Shown: piece by piece, positions 8,661 through 16,389 of the stretch
Position numbering within the stretch: the stretch's first letter is position 1
Layout: each line of letters opens with the position of its first letter
Source of the DNA: JAAEQG01 sp023133475
Lineage (GTDB): Bacteria > Planctomycetota > Phycisphaerae > UBA1845
DNA: 16,389 nucleotides
Direction of reading: 5' to 3'
Assembly: GCA_030631415.1 (NCBI GenBank)
Contig: DAOVLE010000108.1
Span: 1-16,389 of the forward strand
Notes under the pieces: generated by a model
What the model saw: the letters and a program-made list of their open reading frames with translations, nothing else
The model's database searches: none
What the model was told of the DNA's origin: nothing
Translations under genes and position numbers: made by a program

Positions 8661-11600
8661 ATGATTACCTTTACACCTGAACAACGTAAAGCGATCGAGA
8701 CTATCGATCGGTCCGTGCTGGTATCCGCCGCCGCCGGTTCTGGTAAGACGGCGGTGCTGTCGGAGCGATGCGCGTACCTGGTGTGCGACGCTCCGCCCCA
8801 ACAACGTTGCGACCTCGACGAACTGGTGGTGGTGACCTTCACCGAAAACGCCGCGGCGGAAATGAAAGCCCGTATCCGCGCCGCCCTCAACGGGCGACTA
8901 CGCCGCCATCCAGTAGACACGCGGCTACGGGATCAATTGGCTCTGATCGACAATGCCCGGATCAGCACCCTGCACGCCTTCGGTCTGTGGATTCTGCGGC
9001 GCTGGTTCAGCCATGCCGACATCGACCCCGCCGCCCCCATCCTCGATGAGCAAGAAGCGGCTCTGCTGCGAATCGAAACCCTCGAACGGCTTTTCGAGCA
9101 GCTCTATCAAGAGGATTCCGAGCTTGGCAACGGTTTCCGCAAGCTGGTCGACGACTACGGCCTGGGCAACGACACCGGCATCCGTCGCTTTGCCCAACAA
9201 TTAGCCGCATTCCTCGAATCCATCCCTCAGCCGCAAGAGTGGCTGACCCATTGCCTCGAACTGGTGACGACAGATCGGCAACAGCTACTGGACCGCCTGG
9301 TGGTTGACCTGGCGGAGGAACTGGAAGGGCAGGTGGACTACTGCCGCCGAGCCGCCGAGCATATCCGGCGATACCTTTCCGACTTCGTGTTCTACGGAGA
9401 GCTATTGGACGACGCTGCCGCTCTGTTGTGCGCCTGGCGTGCGGAATTAAGTGGCGGCCGCCCGGATGGGTGGCCCACCGCTTCAGCGGTGGGGGACGCG
9501 AATACTCCACGCGATTCGTGTCCCCCACGGCTAAAGCCATGGGCCACCCAACACACCCGTCTCCAACCGGACGACCTGCCGGACGCAGACTCGTGCGAAA
9601 CGGTGTCGCTGGAAGCGGTACTGACCCGCCTGCAGCAGGCCATCGGCGAGCACAAGTTTTCCGCCAAAGGGGCTCCGCGGATTACCAAAGATGACCCCGA
9701 AGAAGTCCATGCCCGGCGAGATCGGGCCAAACAGCTCTATAACCATTTTAACGAGCAACTGTTCAAAAAACGTTTGCAGCGTGTGTTCGGCAGATTCACA
9801 CCGGACGAGTGGCTCGACGGGCTTGAACGCATCGCCCCCTATGTCAAAATCGTGACACAACTGGTCGAACGCTACCGCCGCGACTATGCCCAGGCCAAGT
9901 CCGAGGCTGGGGTGCTGGACTTTGCAGACCTCGAACGCAAGACCTACGAGTTGTTGTCCCACCATGAAGACGTGGCTGCCGCCCTGCGCCGGCGCTTCCG
10001 CTACGTGCTGGTTGACGAGTTCCAGGACATCAACCCGCTCCAGGAAGCGATCATCCGCCTGGTCTCCCGTGAGCCCGAGCGGGATCAGCCCGACAACCTG
10101 TTCGTCGTCGGCGATGTCAAACAGAGCATCTACCGCTTCCGCCTGGCAGAGCCGGCTATCTTCCTCGAACGACAAGCCGCTTTGAGCGACCAGGGCTCCT
10201 CCGGCTCCTGCATCCATTTGCAGCGCAACTACCGCAGTGCCGGGCACATTATCGACGCGGTGAATCACCTTTTCCGCCGCCTGCTCACCCGGCACGTCGG
10301 TGGGATCGAGTACGACGCCTCGGCGGAGCTTCGCGTCGGCTCAGAGGCAGAGGGTTCTGCATCCGCGGACGGTGTCAGCGTCGAGCTGCATCTGCTGCAA
10401 CGCCGGCTACATATTGATAGCGACACCGATTCCGGGTTCGTCGATCCGACGGACCCAGCCGAGTGGAGCATCATCGAGCGTGAAGCCTACGTCATCGCCC
10501 GGCGTATCCGCCGCATTCTCGACGACGGCGGCACCAAACCGGACGGCATGCCGCTGGGCTATGGCGACGTGGCGGTCCTGCTGCGTGCAGCTCGCCATAC
10601 GGCAGCACCCATGGCTCAGATGCTTGGGGCGTTGGGCATTCCAGCCTGTGCCGACGTGGGCGGTGAATTCTTCAGCGCCTTGGAGGTGCGCGACATCCTC
10701 TCCGTGCTGAGCGTCCTGGACAACACGCGGCAGGACATCCCGCTGGCGGCGGTTTTGCGCTCGCCGGTGCTTGGCGACGCCCTGAACGAAGATGAGCTTC
10801 TGAAGTTGCGGCTGACAAATCGCGACGTCCCGTTCCATGAGACGGTCTGCGAATATGCCCTGTCCGGCTCCGACCCCAAGCTGCGCGAGCGTGTCGCGCG
10901 CATCCTGCGGCGCATCGACCGTTACCGCGACGGCGCCCGCCGGCGCCCGCTCTCTGAAACGCTCTGGCGGATTTATCACGAAAACGGGTATCTGGCCCAT
11001 GTCGGCGGTCTGCCCAACGGGGCTGGTCGCCGGGCCAACCTCCTGAAACTCCACGAACACGCCCGCAAGTTCGGGACCTTTCAAAAGCAGGGCTTGCACC
11101 GTTTTCTGCGGTTCATCGAATCGCTCAAGGAAGAGGGGCGCGACTTTGACACCTCTCCGTCCCCATCCGCCTCGGACAACGTCGTCCGCGTGATGAGCAT
11201 CCATCGCAGCAAGGGGCTGGAGTTCCCGGTGGTGGTCCTGGCGGACCTGGGCCGACGCTTCAACCTCACCGATGCCGCCGGGCGAATGATCTTCGACCGG
11301 AGCCTGGGGCTGGGCCTGCGCGTGATCGACCGCGACCGGATGATCGAATACCCGTCGTCGGCACATTACCTGGTGGCTGGTTGCGTGAATAAGCACACCC
11401 GGGCGGAGGAGTTGCGGGTTCTTTACGTCGCCCTGACCCGGGCGATGCAACGTCTGATTCTGGTGGGATCAGCCGAGTTGCCCAACCTGCGGCGTGATTA
11501 TGCGTTGCACATGGGGTCCGATGCCCGCCTGTCGCGTTTGACGATCAGTATGGCTGCTACGCCGTTGAATTGGATTGTGCCCGCTTTGGCGACCCTCCCG

Positions 11601-12641
11601 CGTGGTGCGGTGGTCTGGCGGAGCCAGGCAGACCGCGACCCCTACGGTGGCAGCTTGGGGTCTGCCCGCACCGGCGCGGAAAGCAGCCGGCCCCCGATCT
11701 TCACCGTGCACACATACGAAGAGGACGAAATGTCCGGTTGGGCGCTGGAAGTTTCCGCGTCTGACTCGGAAAAATCCGCGCGCCGGGCGGCGGCTGCCCT
11801 GCTCCCCCTGCCACCCGATGAACCTTGCGACATCCCCTCCGAGGTGACGGATCGGATTCTGGAGCGGCTGGAGTATGTGTATCCGCAACTGGCCGCCGCC
11901 TCGGTGCCGGCGGTCATCGCCGCCACGGAGATACGCAAACGCTATGATTGGCTCCGCGACCCCGACGAGCAGCCGACCCCGAGCGGCTTCGAGCCGCCCG
12001 TCACTACACCGCGTGAGGCTCGAAAAGCCGGTCTGGAACGTGTCGCACCTGCCGGGACGGTCTCCGCGTCAGAAGCCGGGGTCATCACCCATCGCTTCCT
12101 CCAACACCTCAACCTCGAGGTCGAGCCCGAGGCGGATGACCTTCGCAAGGAGCTGCAACGGCTCATCGCAGCCGGGAAGCTCACTCCTGAAACTGCGGAT
12201 GTGGTTGATATTGATGCTGTCGCGTGGTTCCTTGGCACGAAACTTGGCAACAGGATTCGGGCGAGCGGCGAGGAGTATCGGCGGGAGGTGATGTTCGTGC
12301 ATCGCCGGCCCGCATCTGCCATCGACCCTCTGGCGCTGGGCGTGGAACCACCGGGCAGCAGCGGCAAGGGCGGTGGGGGGCAGGAAGTCGGCGATACGGT
12401 GCTGATTCGCGGGGTGATCGACGGTATCCTGCCCACGGAGTCCGGCGTGGAGATTGTCGATTACAAGACCGACCGCATCGCGCCGGAAGAAGTTGACGAG
12501 CGAACCCGGGCTTATGCCCCACAGTTGGCAGCCTACGCCGCCGCTGCCGAGGACTTGTTCGACAAGCCAGTGGAAAAATGGTGGGTGGTTTTCCTCCACC
12601 CGCGCACGGTGGTCGACGCGAGCGAGATACCGACAACATGA
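8661..12641 (+). CDS. addA: AddA, UvrD-family helicase-nuclease subunit of AddAB
   Basis: This 1326-residue protein is the active motor and second nuclease of AddAB, an ATP-driven 3'-5' helicase acting on double-strand breaks. Motifs appear in order: Walker A AAAGSGKT (23-30), Walker B DEFQD (452-456), GDVKQSIYRFR (484-494), QRNYRSA, HRSKGLEF (848-855) and LYVALTRA (921-928). A RecB-type nuclease follows, with H1144 (GVITHRF), D1254 (GVIDGIL) and D1267-Y-K1269 (VDYKTD). All catalytic residues are present. It is about 100 residues longer than typical AddA. Part of the excess is an 84-base palindrome in frame (about residues 269-297) and a glycine-rich linker before the nuclease (SSGKGGGGQ). 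The start is supported by the family N-terminus (FTPEQRKAIE) but lacks a Shine-Dalgarno. The stop overlaps putA by 4 bases. Confidence 0.95.
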   Translation: MITFTPEQRKAIETIDRSVLVSAAAGSGKTAVLSERCAYLVCDAPPQQRCDLDELVVVTFTENAAAEMKARIRAALNGRLRRHPVDTRLRDQLALIDNARISTLHAFGLWILRRWFSHADIDPAAPILDEQEAALLRIETLERLFEQLYQEDSELGNGFRKLVDDYGLGNDTGIRRFAQQLAAFLESIPQPQEWLTHCLELVTTDRQQLLDRLVVDLAEELEGQVDYCRRAAEHIRRYLSDFVFYGELLDDAAALLCAWRAELSGGRPDGWPTASAVGDANTPRDSCPPRLKPWATQHTRLQPDDLPDADSCETVSLEAVLTRLQQAIGEHKFSAKGAPRITKDDPEEVHARRDRAKQLYNHFNEQLFKKRLQRVFGRFTPDEWLDGLERIAPYVKIVTQLVERYRRDYAQAKSEAGVLDFADLERKTYELLSHHEDVAAALRRRFRYVLVDEFQDINPLQEAIIRLVSREPERDQPDNLFVVGDVKQSIYRFRLAEPAIFLERQAALSDQGSSGSCIHLQRNYRSAGHIIDAVNHLFRRLLTRHVGGIEYDASAELRVGSEAEGSASADGVSVELHLLQRRLHIDSDTDSGFVDPTDPAEWSIIEREAYVIARRIRRILDDGGTKPDGMPLGYGDVAVLLRAARHTAAPMAQMLGALGIPACADVGGEFFSALEVRDILSVLSVLDNTRQDIPLAAVLRSPVLGDALNEDELLKLRLTNRDVPFHETVCEYALSGSDPKLRERVARILRRIDRYRDGARRRPLSETLWRIYHENGYLAHVGGLPNGAGRRANLLKLHEHARKFGTFQKQGLHRFLRFIESLKEEGRDFDTSPSPSASDNVVRVMSIHRSKGLEFPVVVLADLGRRFNLTDAAGRMIFDRSLGLGLRVIDRDRMIEYPSSAHYLVAGCVNKHTRAEELRVLYVALTRAMQRLILVGSAELPNLRRDYALHMGSDARLSRLTISMAATPLNWIVPALATLPRGAVVWRSQADRDPYGGSLGSARTGAESSRPPIFTVHTYEEDEMSGWALEVSASDSEKSARRAAAALLPLPPDEPCDIPSEVTDRILERLEYVYPQLAAASVPAVIAATEIRKRYDWLRDPDEQPTPSGFEPPVTTPREARKAGLERVAPAGTVSASEAGVITHRFLQHLNLEVEPEADDLRKELQRLIAAGKLTPETADVVDIDAVAWFLGTKLGNRIRASGEEYRREVMFVHRRPASAIDPLALGVEPPGSSGKGGGGQEVGDTVLIRGVIDGILPTESGVEIVDYKTDRIAPEEVDERTRAYAPQLAAYAAAAEDLFDKPVEKWWVVFLHPRTVVDASEIPTT
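9467..9550. repeat. 84-base palindromic element inserted in frame in addA
   Basis: Arms 9467-9502 and 9515-9550 are 36 bases each and match as inverted repeats at 31 of 36 positions, around a 12-base loop. The element is 84 bases long, exactly 28 codons, contains no stop in the addA frame, and encodes a Pro/Trp-rich, low-similarity segment (GWPTASAVGDANTPRD and onward). The arm core (GGCCCACCGCT...AGCGGTGGGGG) has the look of a dispersed palindrome and not of helicase sequence. It resembles in behaviour the in-gene palindromic elements known from Rickettsia (comparison only). Confidence 0.85.
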
Positions 12642-15600
12642 AACCGACACCCCAATATAACGCACGATGCCTCGAAATCGGCCGGGAAATCTTCGAGCGA
12701 GCCCACGCCGCCGAACCGTGGTTCTGGCAGCAGGCGTGGTGGGCCCAGCAGGCCAACGATTACCTGCTGGAACACGAGCAACTCAAGATTCAGCTTTTCC
12801 GGTTCATAGATGTGTTGCCGGCCCTGGGCAGCGAAGCCGACATCGCCCGCCATCTCAAGGAATACCTGCAATGCGACGGGTTGGAGGTCCCCAAGCCGTT
12901 GCGGTTGGCTTTGAGCTTCAAGAGGAACGATTCGCTGTTGGCCCGCGTCGTTGCCCGGTTCACGCAGTTCGCCGCCCATACGATGGCCGGCAGCTTCATC
13001 ACCGGGTCCAACACCACAGAAGCCATCGCCAACGCCACCAAGCTGCGGGCACGGAAGATGGCGTTTACCATGGACGTGCTGGGCGAGACCACCACCAACG
13101 AAGCCCAGGCGGACAAGTACGCCGCCACCTATCTCGAACTGGTCGATGCGTTGGGGCGTGAGTCCGCCAATTGGCCCACCATCCCCATCATCGACCACGA
13201 CAGCGCCGGCCCCATGCCCCGGGCCAACATCTCCATCAAGCTGACCGCCCTGGACCCCAACTTCGATGCCATCGACCCGGTCCGCTCGCGCAAGAACGTC
13301 TGCGGGCGTTTGCGCCCGATCCTCCGCCGTGCACAAGAGGTCGGGGCGTTGGTCAACATCGACATGGAGTCCTACAAGGTCCGCGACCTCACCCTGGACA
13401 TGTTCATGGCCTTGCTGCGCGAGCCGGAGTTCCGCGATTGGCCTGACGTGGGCATCGTGGTCCAGGCCTACCTGCAAGACGGGGAGAACGACCTGGCCCG
13501 CCTGATCGAGTGGGTCAAAGAGCGTGAGACACCCATCGCCATCCGTCTGGTCAAGGGGGCATACTGGGATTCGGAGACCGTGCACGCGGTTCGCAATTAC
13601 TCGTCCATCCCGGTATGGACCCGCAAATGGGAGTCCGATGCCACCTTCGAGCGGATGGCTTACACCATGCTCGAAAACCATAAGCTGATCCGCCCCGTGT
13701 TCGCCAGCCATAACGTCCGCTCGTTGGCGTCGGTGATCGCCATAGCCGGCGAGCTGAACCTGACCCCCTACGATTACGAGCTTCAGGCTCTTTACGGTAT
13801 GGGCGATCCGCTCAAGTCCGCCCTGGTGCGGATGGGCCAGTGCGTTCGGGTCTATTGCCCATACGGCGAGCTGGTTCCGGGGATGGCCTATCTGATCCGC
13901 CGTTTGCTGGAGAATACCTGCAACGATTCGTTTTTGCGGCAGAGCTTTGGGGATAAGGCAGCCTACCAGCAACTTCTGCAAGACCCGACCATCGCCCGCC
14001 CGCCAAGCGCCCCCTTGCCGCACCGCCGTTATGTTGACACCGACCAGGAGCAAGCCATGTCCAACTTCAAGAACCTCGCCGTGCTCGGATTCACCAGCGA
14101 ACCCGACCGCGAAAAGATGAAAGACGCCCTCGCCCGCGTGCGGAGCGAGTTTGGAAAGACCTATCCGCTGATCATCGATGGCGAGAAAGTGGTCACCGAC
14201 GAGTGGATGCTCTCCTCCAACCCGTCCAACCCGTCGGACACGGTAGGCCGGGTGGCCCAGGCTACCGTCAACCACGCCAAGCAGGCGGTCAAAGCCGCCG
14301 CCCGCAGCTTCGAGAGCTGGGGCAAGACCTCCGCCGGCAGGCGTGCCGAGATACTCAACAAGGCAGCCGACATCATCGAGCAACGGCGCTTCGAGCTTGA
14401 TGCCTTGATTTGCCTGGAAGCGGGCAAACCCTGGCGCGAAGCCGATGGGGACCTCTGTGAAGCCGTGGACTACATCCGCTACTACGCCCGGCAGAGTGTT
14501 TGCATGGAACAGCGCCCGCGCCTGCGCAACGTGCCCGGCGAAGACAACATGCTTGTATATGAGCCGTGCGGAGTGGCGGTGGTCATCGCACCCTGGAACT
14601 TCCCGTTGGCCATCCTGGCGGGTATGACCGCCGCTGCCCTGGCGGCGGGTAATAGCGTGGTGATGAAGCCGTCGCGTCATGCGTCGGTGTCAGCCGCCAG
14701 GTTCACCGAGATTCTCATCGAAGCCGGCCTGCCGTCCGGAGTGTTGAATTTCCTGCCCGGTTACGGGGATGTTATCGGCGATTTCCTGGTCAAGCATCCC
14801 GATGTCCACATCGTGGCTTTTACCGGCTCGCGCGACGTGGGGCTGAGAGTGATCGAAGCCGCCTCCGTGGTTCAGAGCGGCCAGGGGCATTTCAAGAAGA
14901 TCGTGGCGGAGATGGGCGGCAAGAACGCCATCATCGTGGACGACGACGCTCATCTGGACGATGCGGTGCAGGGGGTCATTCAGTCGGCTTTCGCCTGTGC
15001 CGGGCAGCGCTGCACGGGTTGCTCTCGCGCCATTGTGCCGGCGCCGATGTACGAGGTTTTTTGCAAACGGCTGGTTGACGCAGCCGGGTGCATCGCGGTT
15101 GGGCCTGCCGACGAGCCGGGCACCTTCGTCGGGCCGGCCATCAGCAAGCAGGCTGTCGAAAACGTCCGCGAATACGTCGAGATTGGCAAAAAGGAAAGCC
15201 GCCTGCTGTTGCAGGTGGATACCTCGAGCATCCCCGGCGAAGGGCATTATATCGGGCCTATCATCTTCGCTGACGTGCCGCCCGAATCCAGAGTCGCCCA
15301 GGAGGAGATATTTGGGCCGGTTTTGGCGATCATCAAGGCTGACGATTTCGACCATGCCGTCAAGATTGCCAACTCGACCAGGTATGCGCTTACCGGTGGG
15401 TTGTATTCACGATCACCGGCTCATATCGAGCAGGCCAAGCACGAGTTCAGGGTTGGCAACCTTTACATCAATCGCAAGATCACCGGTTCGCAGGTCGATT
15501 TGCAGCCGTTCGGCGGTTTCAAGCTCTCCGGCGCCGCCGCCCAGGCCGGCGGACCCGACTATCTGCACCAGTTCTGCCAGGCCCGCACCATTTGCGAGAA

Positions 15601-15643
15601 CACCCTGCGAACCGGTTTTGCCCCCACCGAACAGCAGGAGTAG
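12638..15643 (+). CDS. putA: PutA, bifunctional proline dehydrogenase / glutamate-semialdehyde dehydrogenase
   Basis: This 1001-residue enzyme oxidises proline to pyrroline-5-carboxylate with FAD, then glutamate semialdehyde to glutamate with NAD+. The proline dehydrogenase half (about 100-445) shows RLVKGAYWDSE (303-313), YELQALYGMGDPL and RRLLENTCNDSFLR (from 421). The aldehyde dehydrogenase half (about 480-985) shows APWNFP with N654, EMGGKNA with E758, and GQRCTG with catalytic C792. There is no N-terminal ribbon-helix-helix, so it is not a DNA-binding PutA; the length matches minimalist PutAs. The start is set at ATG 12638, in an ATGA overlap with addA; an in-frame GTG at 12578 would lie wholly inside addA. 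The TAG stop is part of a REP-like repeat. A Shine-Dalgarno and ATG occur at the domain junction (14046-14059). Its linkage with addA has no obvious metabolic reason. Confidence 0.95.
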   Translation: MKPTPQYNARCLEIGREIFERAHAAEPWFWQQAWWAQQANDYLLEHEQLKIQLFRFIDVLPALGSEADIARHLKEYLQCDGLEVPKPLRLALSFKRNDSLLARVVARFTQFAAHTMAGSFITGSNTTEAIANATKLRARKMAFTMDVLGETTTNEAQADKYAATYLELVDALGRESANWPTIPIIDHDSAGPMPRANISIKLTALDPNFDAIDPVRSRKNVCGRLRPILRRAQEVGALVNIDMESYKVRDLTLDMFMALLREPEFRDWPDVGIVVQAYLQDGENDLARLIEWVKERETPIAIRLVKGAYWDSETVHAVRNYSSIPVWTRKWESDATFERMAYTMLENHKLIRPVFASHNVRSLASVIAIAGELNLTPYDYELQALYGMGDPLKSALVRMGQCVRVYCPYGELVPGMAYLIRRLLENTCNDSFLRQSFGDKAAYQQLLQDPTIARPPSAPLPHRRYVDTDQEQAMSNFKNLAVLGFTSEPDREKMKDALARVRSEFGKTYPLIIDGEKVVTDEWMLSSNPSNPSDTVGRVAQATVNHAKQAVKAAARSFESWGKTSAGRRAEILNKAADIIEQRRFELDALICLEAGKPWREADGDLCEAVDYIRYYARQSVCMEQRPRLRNVPGEDNMLVYEPCGVAVVIAPWNFPLAILAGMTAAALAAGNSVVMKPSRHASVSAARFTEILIEAGLPSGVLNFLPGYGDVIGDFLVKHPDVHIVAFTGSRDVGLRVIEAASVVQSGQGHFKKIVAEMGGKNAIIVDDDAHLDDAVQGVIQSAFACAGQRCTGCSRAIVPAPMYEVFCKRLVDAAGCIAVGPADEPGTFVGPAISKQAVENVREYVEIGKKESRLLLQVDTSSIPGEGHYIGPIIFADVPPESRVAQEEIFGPVLAIIKADDFDHAVKIANSTRYALTGGLYSRSPAHIEQAKHEFRVGNLYINRKITGSQVDLQPFGGFKLSGAAAQAGGPDYLHQFCQARTICENTLRTGFAPTEQQE
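14046..14059 (+). promoter_or_regulatory. Possible internal ribosome-binding site and start in putA
   Basis: AGGAG (14046-14050) is followed after 6 bases by an in-frame ATG (14057, residue 474), exactly where the linker ends and the dehydrogenase half begins. The downstream protein (MSNFKNLAVLGFT..., 528 residues) has the N-terminus and length of stand-alone RocA/PruA-type enzymes. Internal initiation is inferred. Confidence 0.4.
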
Positions 15644-15660
15644 GGCGGGTTCCACCCGCC
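15640..15660. repeat. REP-like core overlapping the putA stop
   Basis: This 21-base core (GTAGGGCGGGT then TCCACCCGCC) is the exact reverse complement of 4702-4722. Its second to fourth bases, TAG, are the putA stop codon at 15641-15643. Confidence 0.9.
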
Positions 15661-15666
15661 AAATCA

Positions 15667-15829
15667 AGGCAAGAGGCAAGAGGCAAGAGGCAACGAGGCG
15701 TTTTCTTCTGCGTCCCCAACGGGGGCTCTCGGAAGAGGGTGCCGGCGAGGGCATAGGTGTCCCCCTCTCACATCCTCTCCTTGTTGCCTTGTTGCCTTTT
15801 CCCTCTTCCCTCTTGCCTCGTTGCCTCTT
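15667..15829. repeat. Inverted pair of 7-base arrays (AGGCAAG family)
   Basis: Three AGGCAAG units and one AGGCAAC (15667-15694) face a complementary, more degenerate array at 15781-15829 (TTGTTGCC twice, then TTCCCTC, TTGCCTC, GTTGCCTC). A perfect 15-base inverted repeat joins them (15685-15699 with 15815-15829). The 80 or so bases between are a purine-then-pyrimidine stretch with CCCC-AAC-GGGG and no gene. Confidence 0.82.
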
Positions 15830-16250
15830 CACTGAATGTATACAAAAGTTGGCCCGCCGGGAGTTGCATAACCACCGACGGGCCTAAAATACTTACGGCT
15901 GCCATAAACACAGCCACGTTAGCTGCACTATGACAGCCACCTCGTACATATGCCAATATCCATAGATCACCTCCTCTGAAAGGGCGGACCACCCCGATCA
16001 ACCCCCAGGCAGGGATCGCCGGGCTTTGTCCTCTCCGTCAGCCGTCACCGACGGAACAACACGGTGCGTCAAAAGCCGCCCGCGGTAGACTTCGCCGACG
16101 CCGGCTCCCCTCGCCCATTTTTTGAGGATCGCCCCTACGCCGCAACCACCTACACCTACATTCTACCTGATCGAGACGGGAAAATCAACCCCAATATAAC
16201 AAATGGAAAAGATGAGGGTGTTCCCCAGGGCTTTAGCCCGCATTTCTCAC
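15830..16250. other. Intergenic region after putA
   Basis: About 420 bases without a supported gene. On the minus strand an AGGAGG (15975-15970) lies 6 bases before an ATG (15963), but that frame closes after 11 codons (stop at 15930-15928). A terminator-like hairpin follows at 15884-15851. The right part (16064-16250) has an open plus-strand frame that runs into the repeat at 16251 and shows no family character. Confidence 0.4.
15851..15884 (-). terminator. Minus-strand hairpin followed by a T-rich run
   Basis: GGCCCGCCGG (15851-15860) and CCGACGGGCC (15875-15884) form a 10-base stem with a 14-base loop. Read on the minus strand the single imperfect pair is G-U, while on the plus strand it is C-A. 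The minus strand continues into AACTTTTGTAT. Both points favour a minus-strand terminator. Confidence 0.4.
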
Positions 16251-16340
16251 ACCGCAGAGATCGCGGAGATCGCAGAGTGTTTCCTGGAAAGAAGTTACAG
16301 ATGAATTAGGGCGTGTCGGGTGTAAATATTCAGTAAACCC
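16251..16340. repeat. 90-base dispersed repeat, copy 2
   Basis: Matches 2563-2652 at 84 of 90 positions, same orientation, no gaps. It includes the 9-base array, TTTCCTGGAAA and the 19-base terminus (one change: AAATATT for AAACATT). The sequence after the terminus differs from copy 1, and the window ends 49 bases later, so a matching right terminus cannot be seen. Confidence 0.9.
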
Positions 16341-16389
16341 ATATGCGGAATAGCGTGGGGTTTGTGGGAGCAGGCTTGCGCTAGGCCCG

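Noticed and set aside
10407..11450. 347-residue minus-strand open frame inside addA
   Set aside because: Antisense to conserved helicase motifs; a codon-bias shadow.
12578..12637. Upstream GTG start for putA adding 20 residues
   Set aside because: These codons lie wholly inside addA and encode nothing typical of PutA. The ATG at 12638 in an ATGA overlap is the natural start.
12533..14680. 715-residue open frame on the minus strand
   Set aside because: It lies antisense to addA and putA, whose motifs are unmistakable. Long antisense frames are expected in GC-rich genes, and this one has no recognisable domain.
15667..15829. CRISPR-like array
   Set aside because: The units are 7-base head-to-tail repeats without spacers, and no cas genes are present.
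15964..15977. Resemblance to the 3' tail of 16S rRNA (GATCACCTCCT)
   Set aside because: Only the anti-Shine-Dalgarno core matches and no other rRNA sequence surrounds it. It is better read as a Shine-Dalgarno on the minus strand.
16064..16309. 81-residue plus-strand open frame near the right edge
   Set aside because: Its second half is a translation of the 90-base dispersed repeat, and the first half shows no domain or ribosome site.

Overview
The window is GC-rich bacterial chromosome, most likely from an uncultured member of the Planctomycetota (Phycisphaerae-like). This placement is inferred, not searched. It rests on a small membrane protein that starts with a CxxCGYNLR...GRCPECG zinc ribbon, an excisionase-like helix-turn-helix fused to a fructose-type PTS EIIA domain, an HNH protein ending in AYWNVEL, and intergenic DNA crowded with short palindromes and tandem repeats. 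No rRNA, tRNA, CRISPR array, integrase or transposase gene was seen.

Eight genes are supported, all on the + strand. From the left: a radical SAM protein of the COG0731 type (277-1269) overlaps a CGGC-domain protein (1266-1706) by 4 bases. Next come an HNH endonuclease (GTG start, 1892-2530), the HTH-EIIA regulator (3164-3883) and the zinc-ribbon membrane protein (4207-4623). The right two thirds hold addB (4777-8310) and addA (8661-12641), the two subunits of the AddAB helicase-nuclease that processes double-strand DNA ends for RecA. A bifunctional putA follows (12638-15643, proline to glutamate) and overlaps addA by 4 bases. Both AddAB subunits keep their nucleotide-binding and nuclease residues, and AddB keeps four iron-sulfur cysteines spaced as in the Bacillus enzyme.

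The non-coding DNA is the unusual part. It holds: (i) REP-like palindromes built on a GTAGGG(C/T)GGGT...ACCC(G/A)CC core, including a perfect 47-base inverted match 4.5 kb apart; (ii) at least five unrelated families of tandem repeats that all have a 7-base period; (iii) a 155-base element with perfect 19-base terminal inverted repeats, whose left flank and left terminus recur at the right edge of the window; and (iv) a 207-base double-hairpin element between addB and addA. Repeats also enter genes. An 84-base palindrome (exactly 28 codons) sits in frame inside addA, a heptamer array encodes the last residues of AddB, a REP core supplies the putA stop codon, and another heptamer array occupies the addA ribosome-binding region.

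I found no convincing new multi-gene system. The best leads are the in-frame palindrome in addA, the 7-base repeat families, the inverted-repeat element, and a Shine-Dalgarno-preceded internal ATG at the domain junction of putA.
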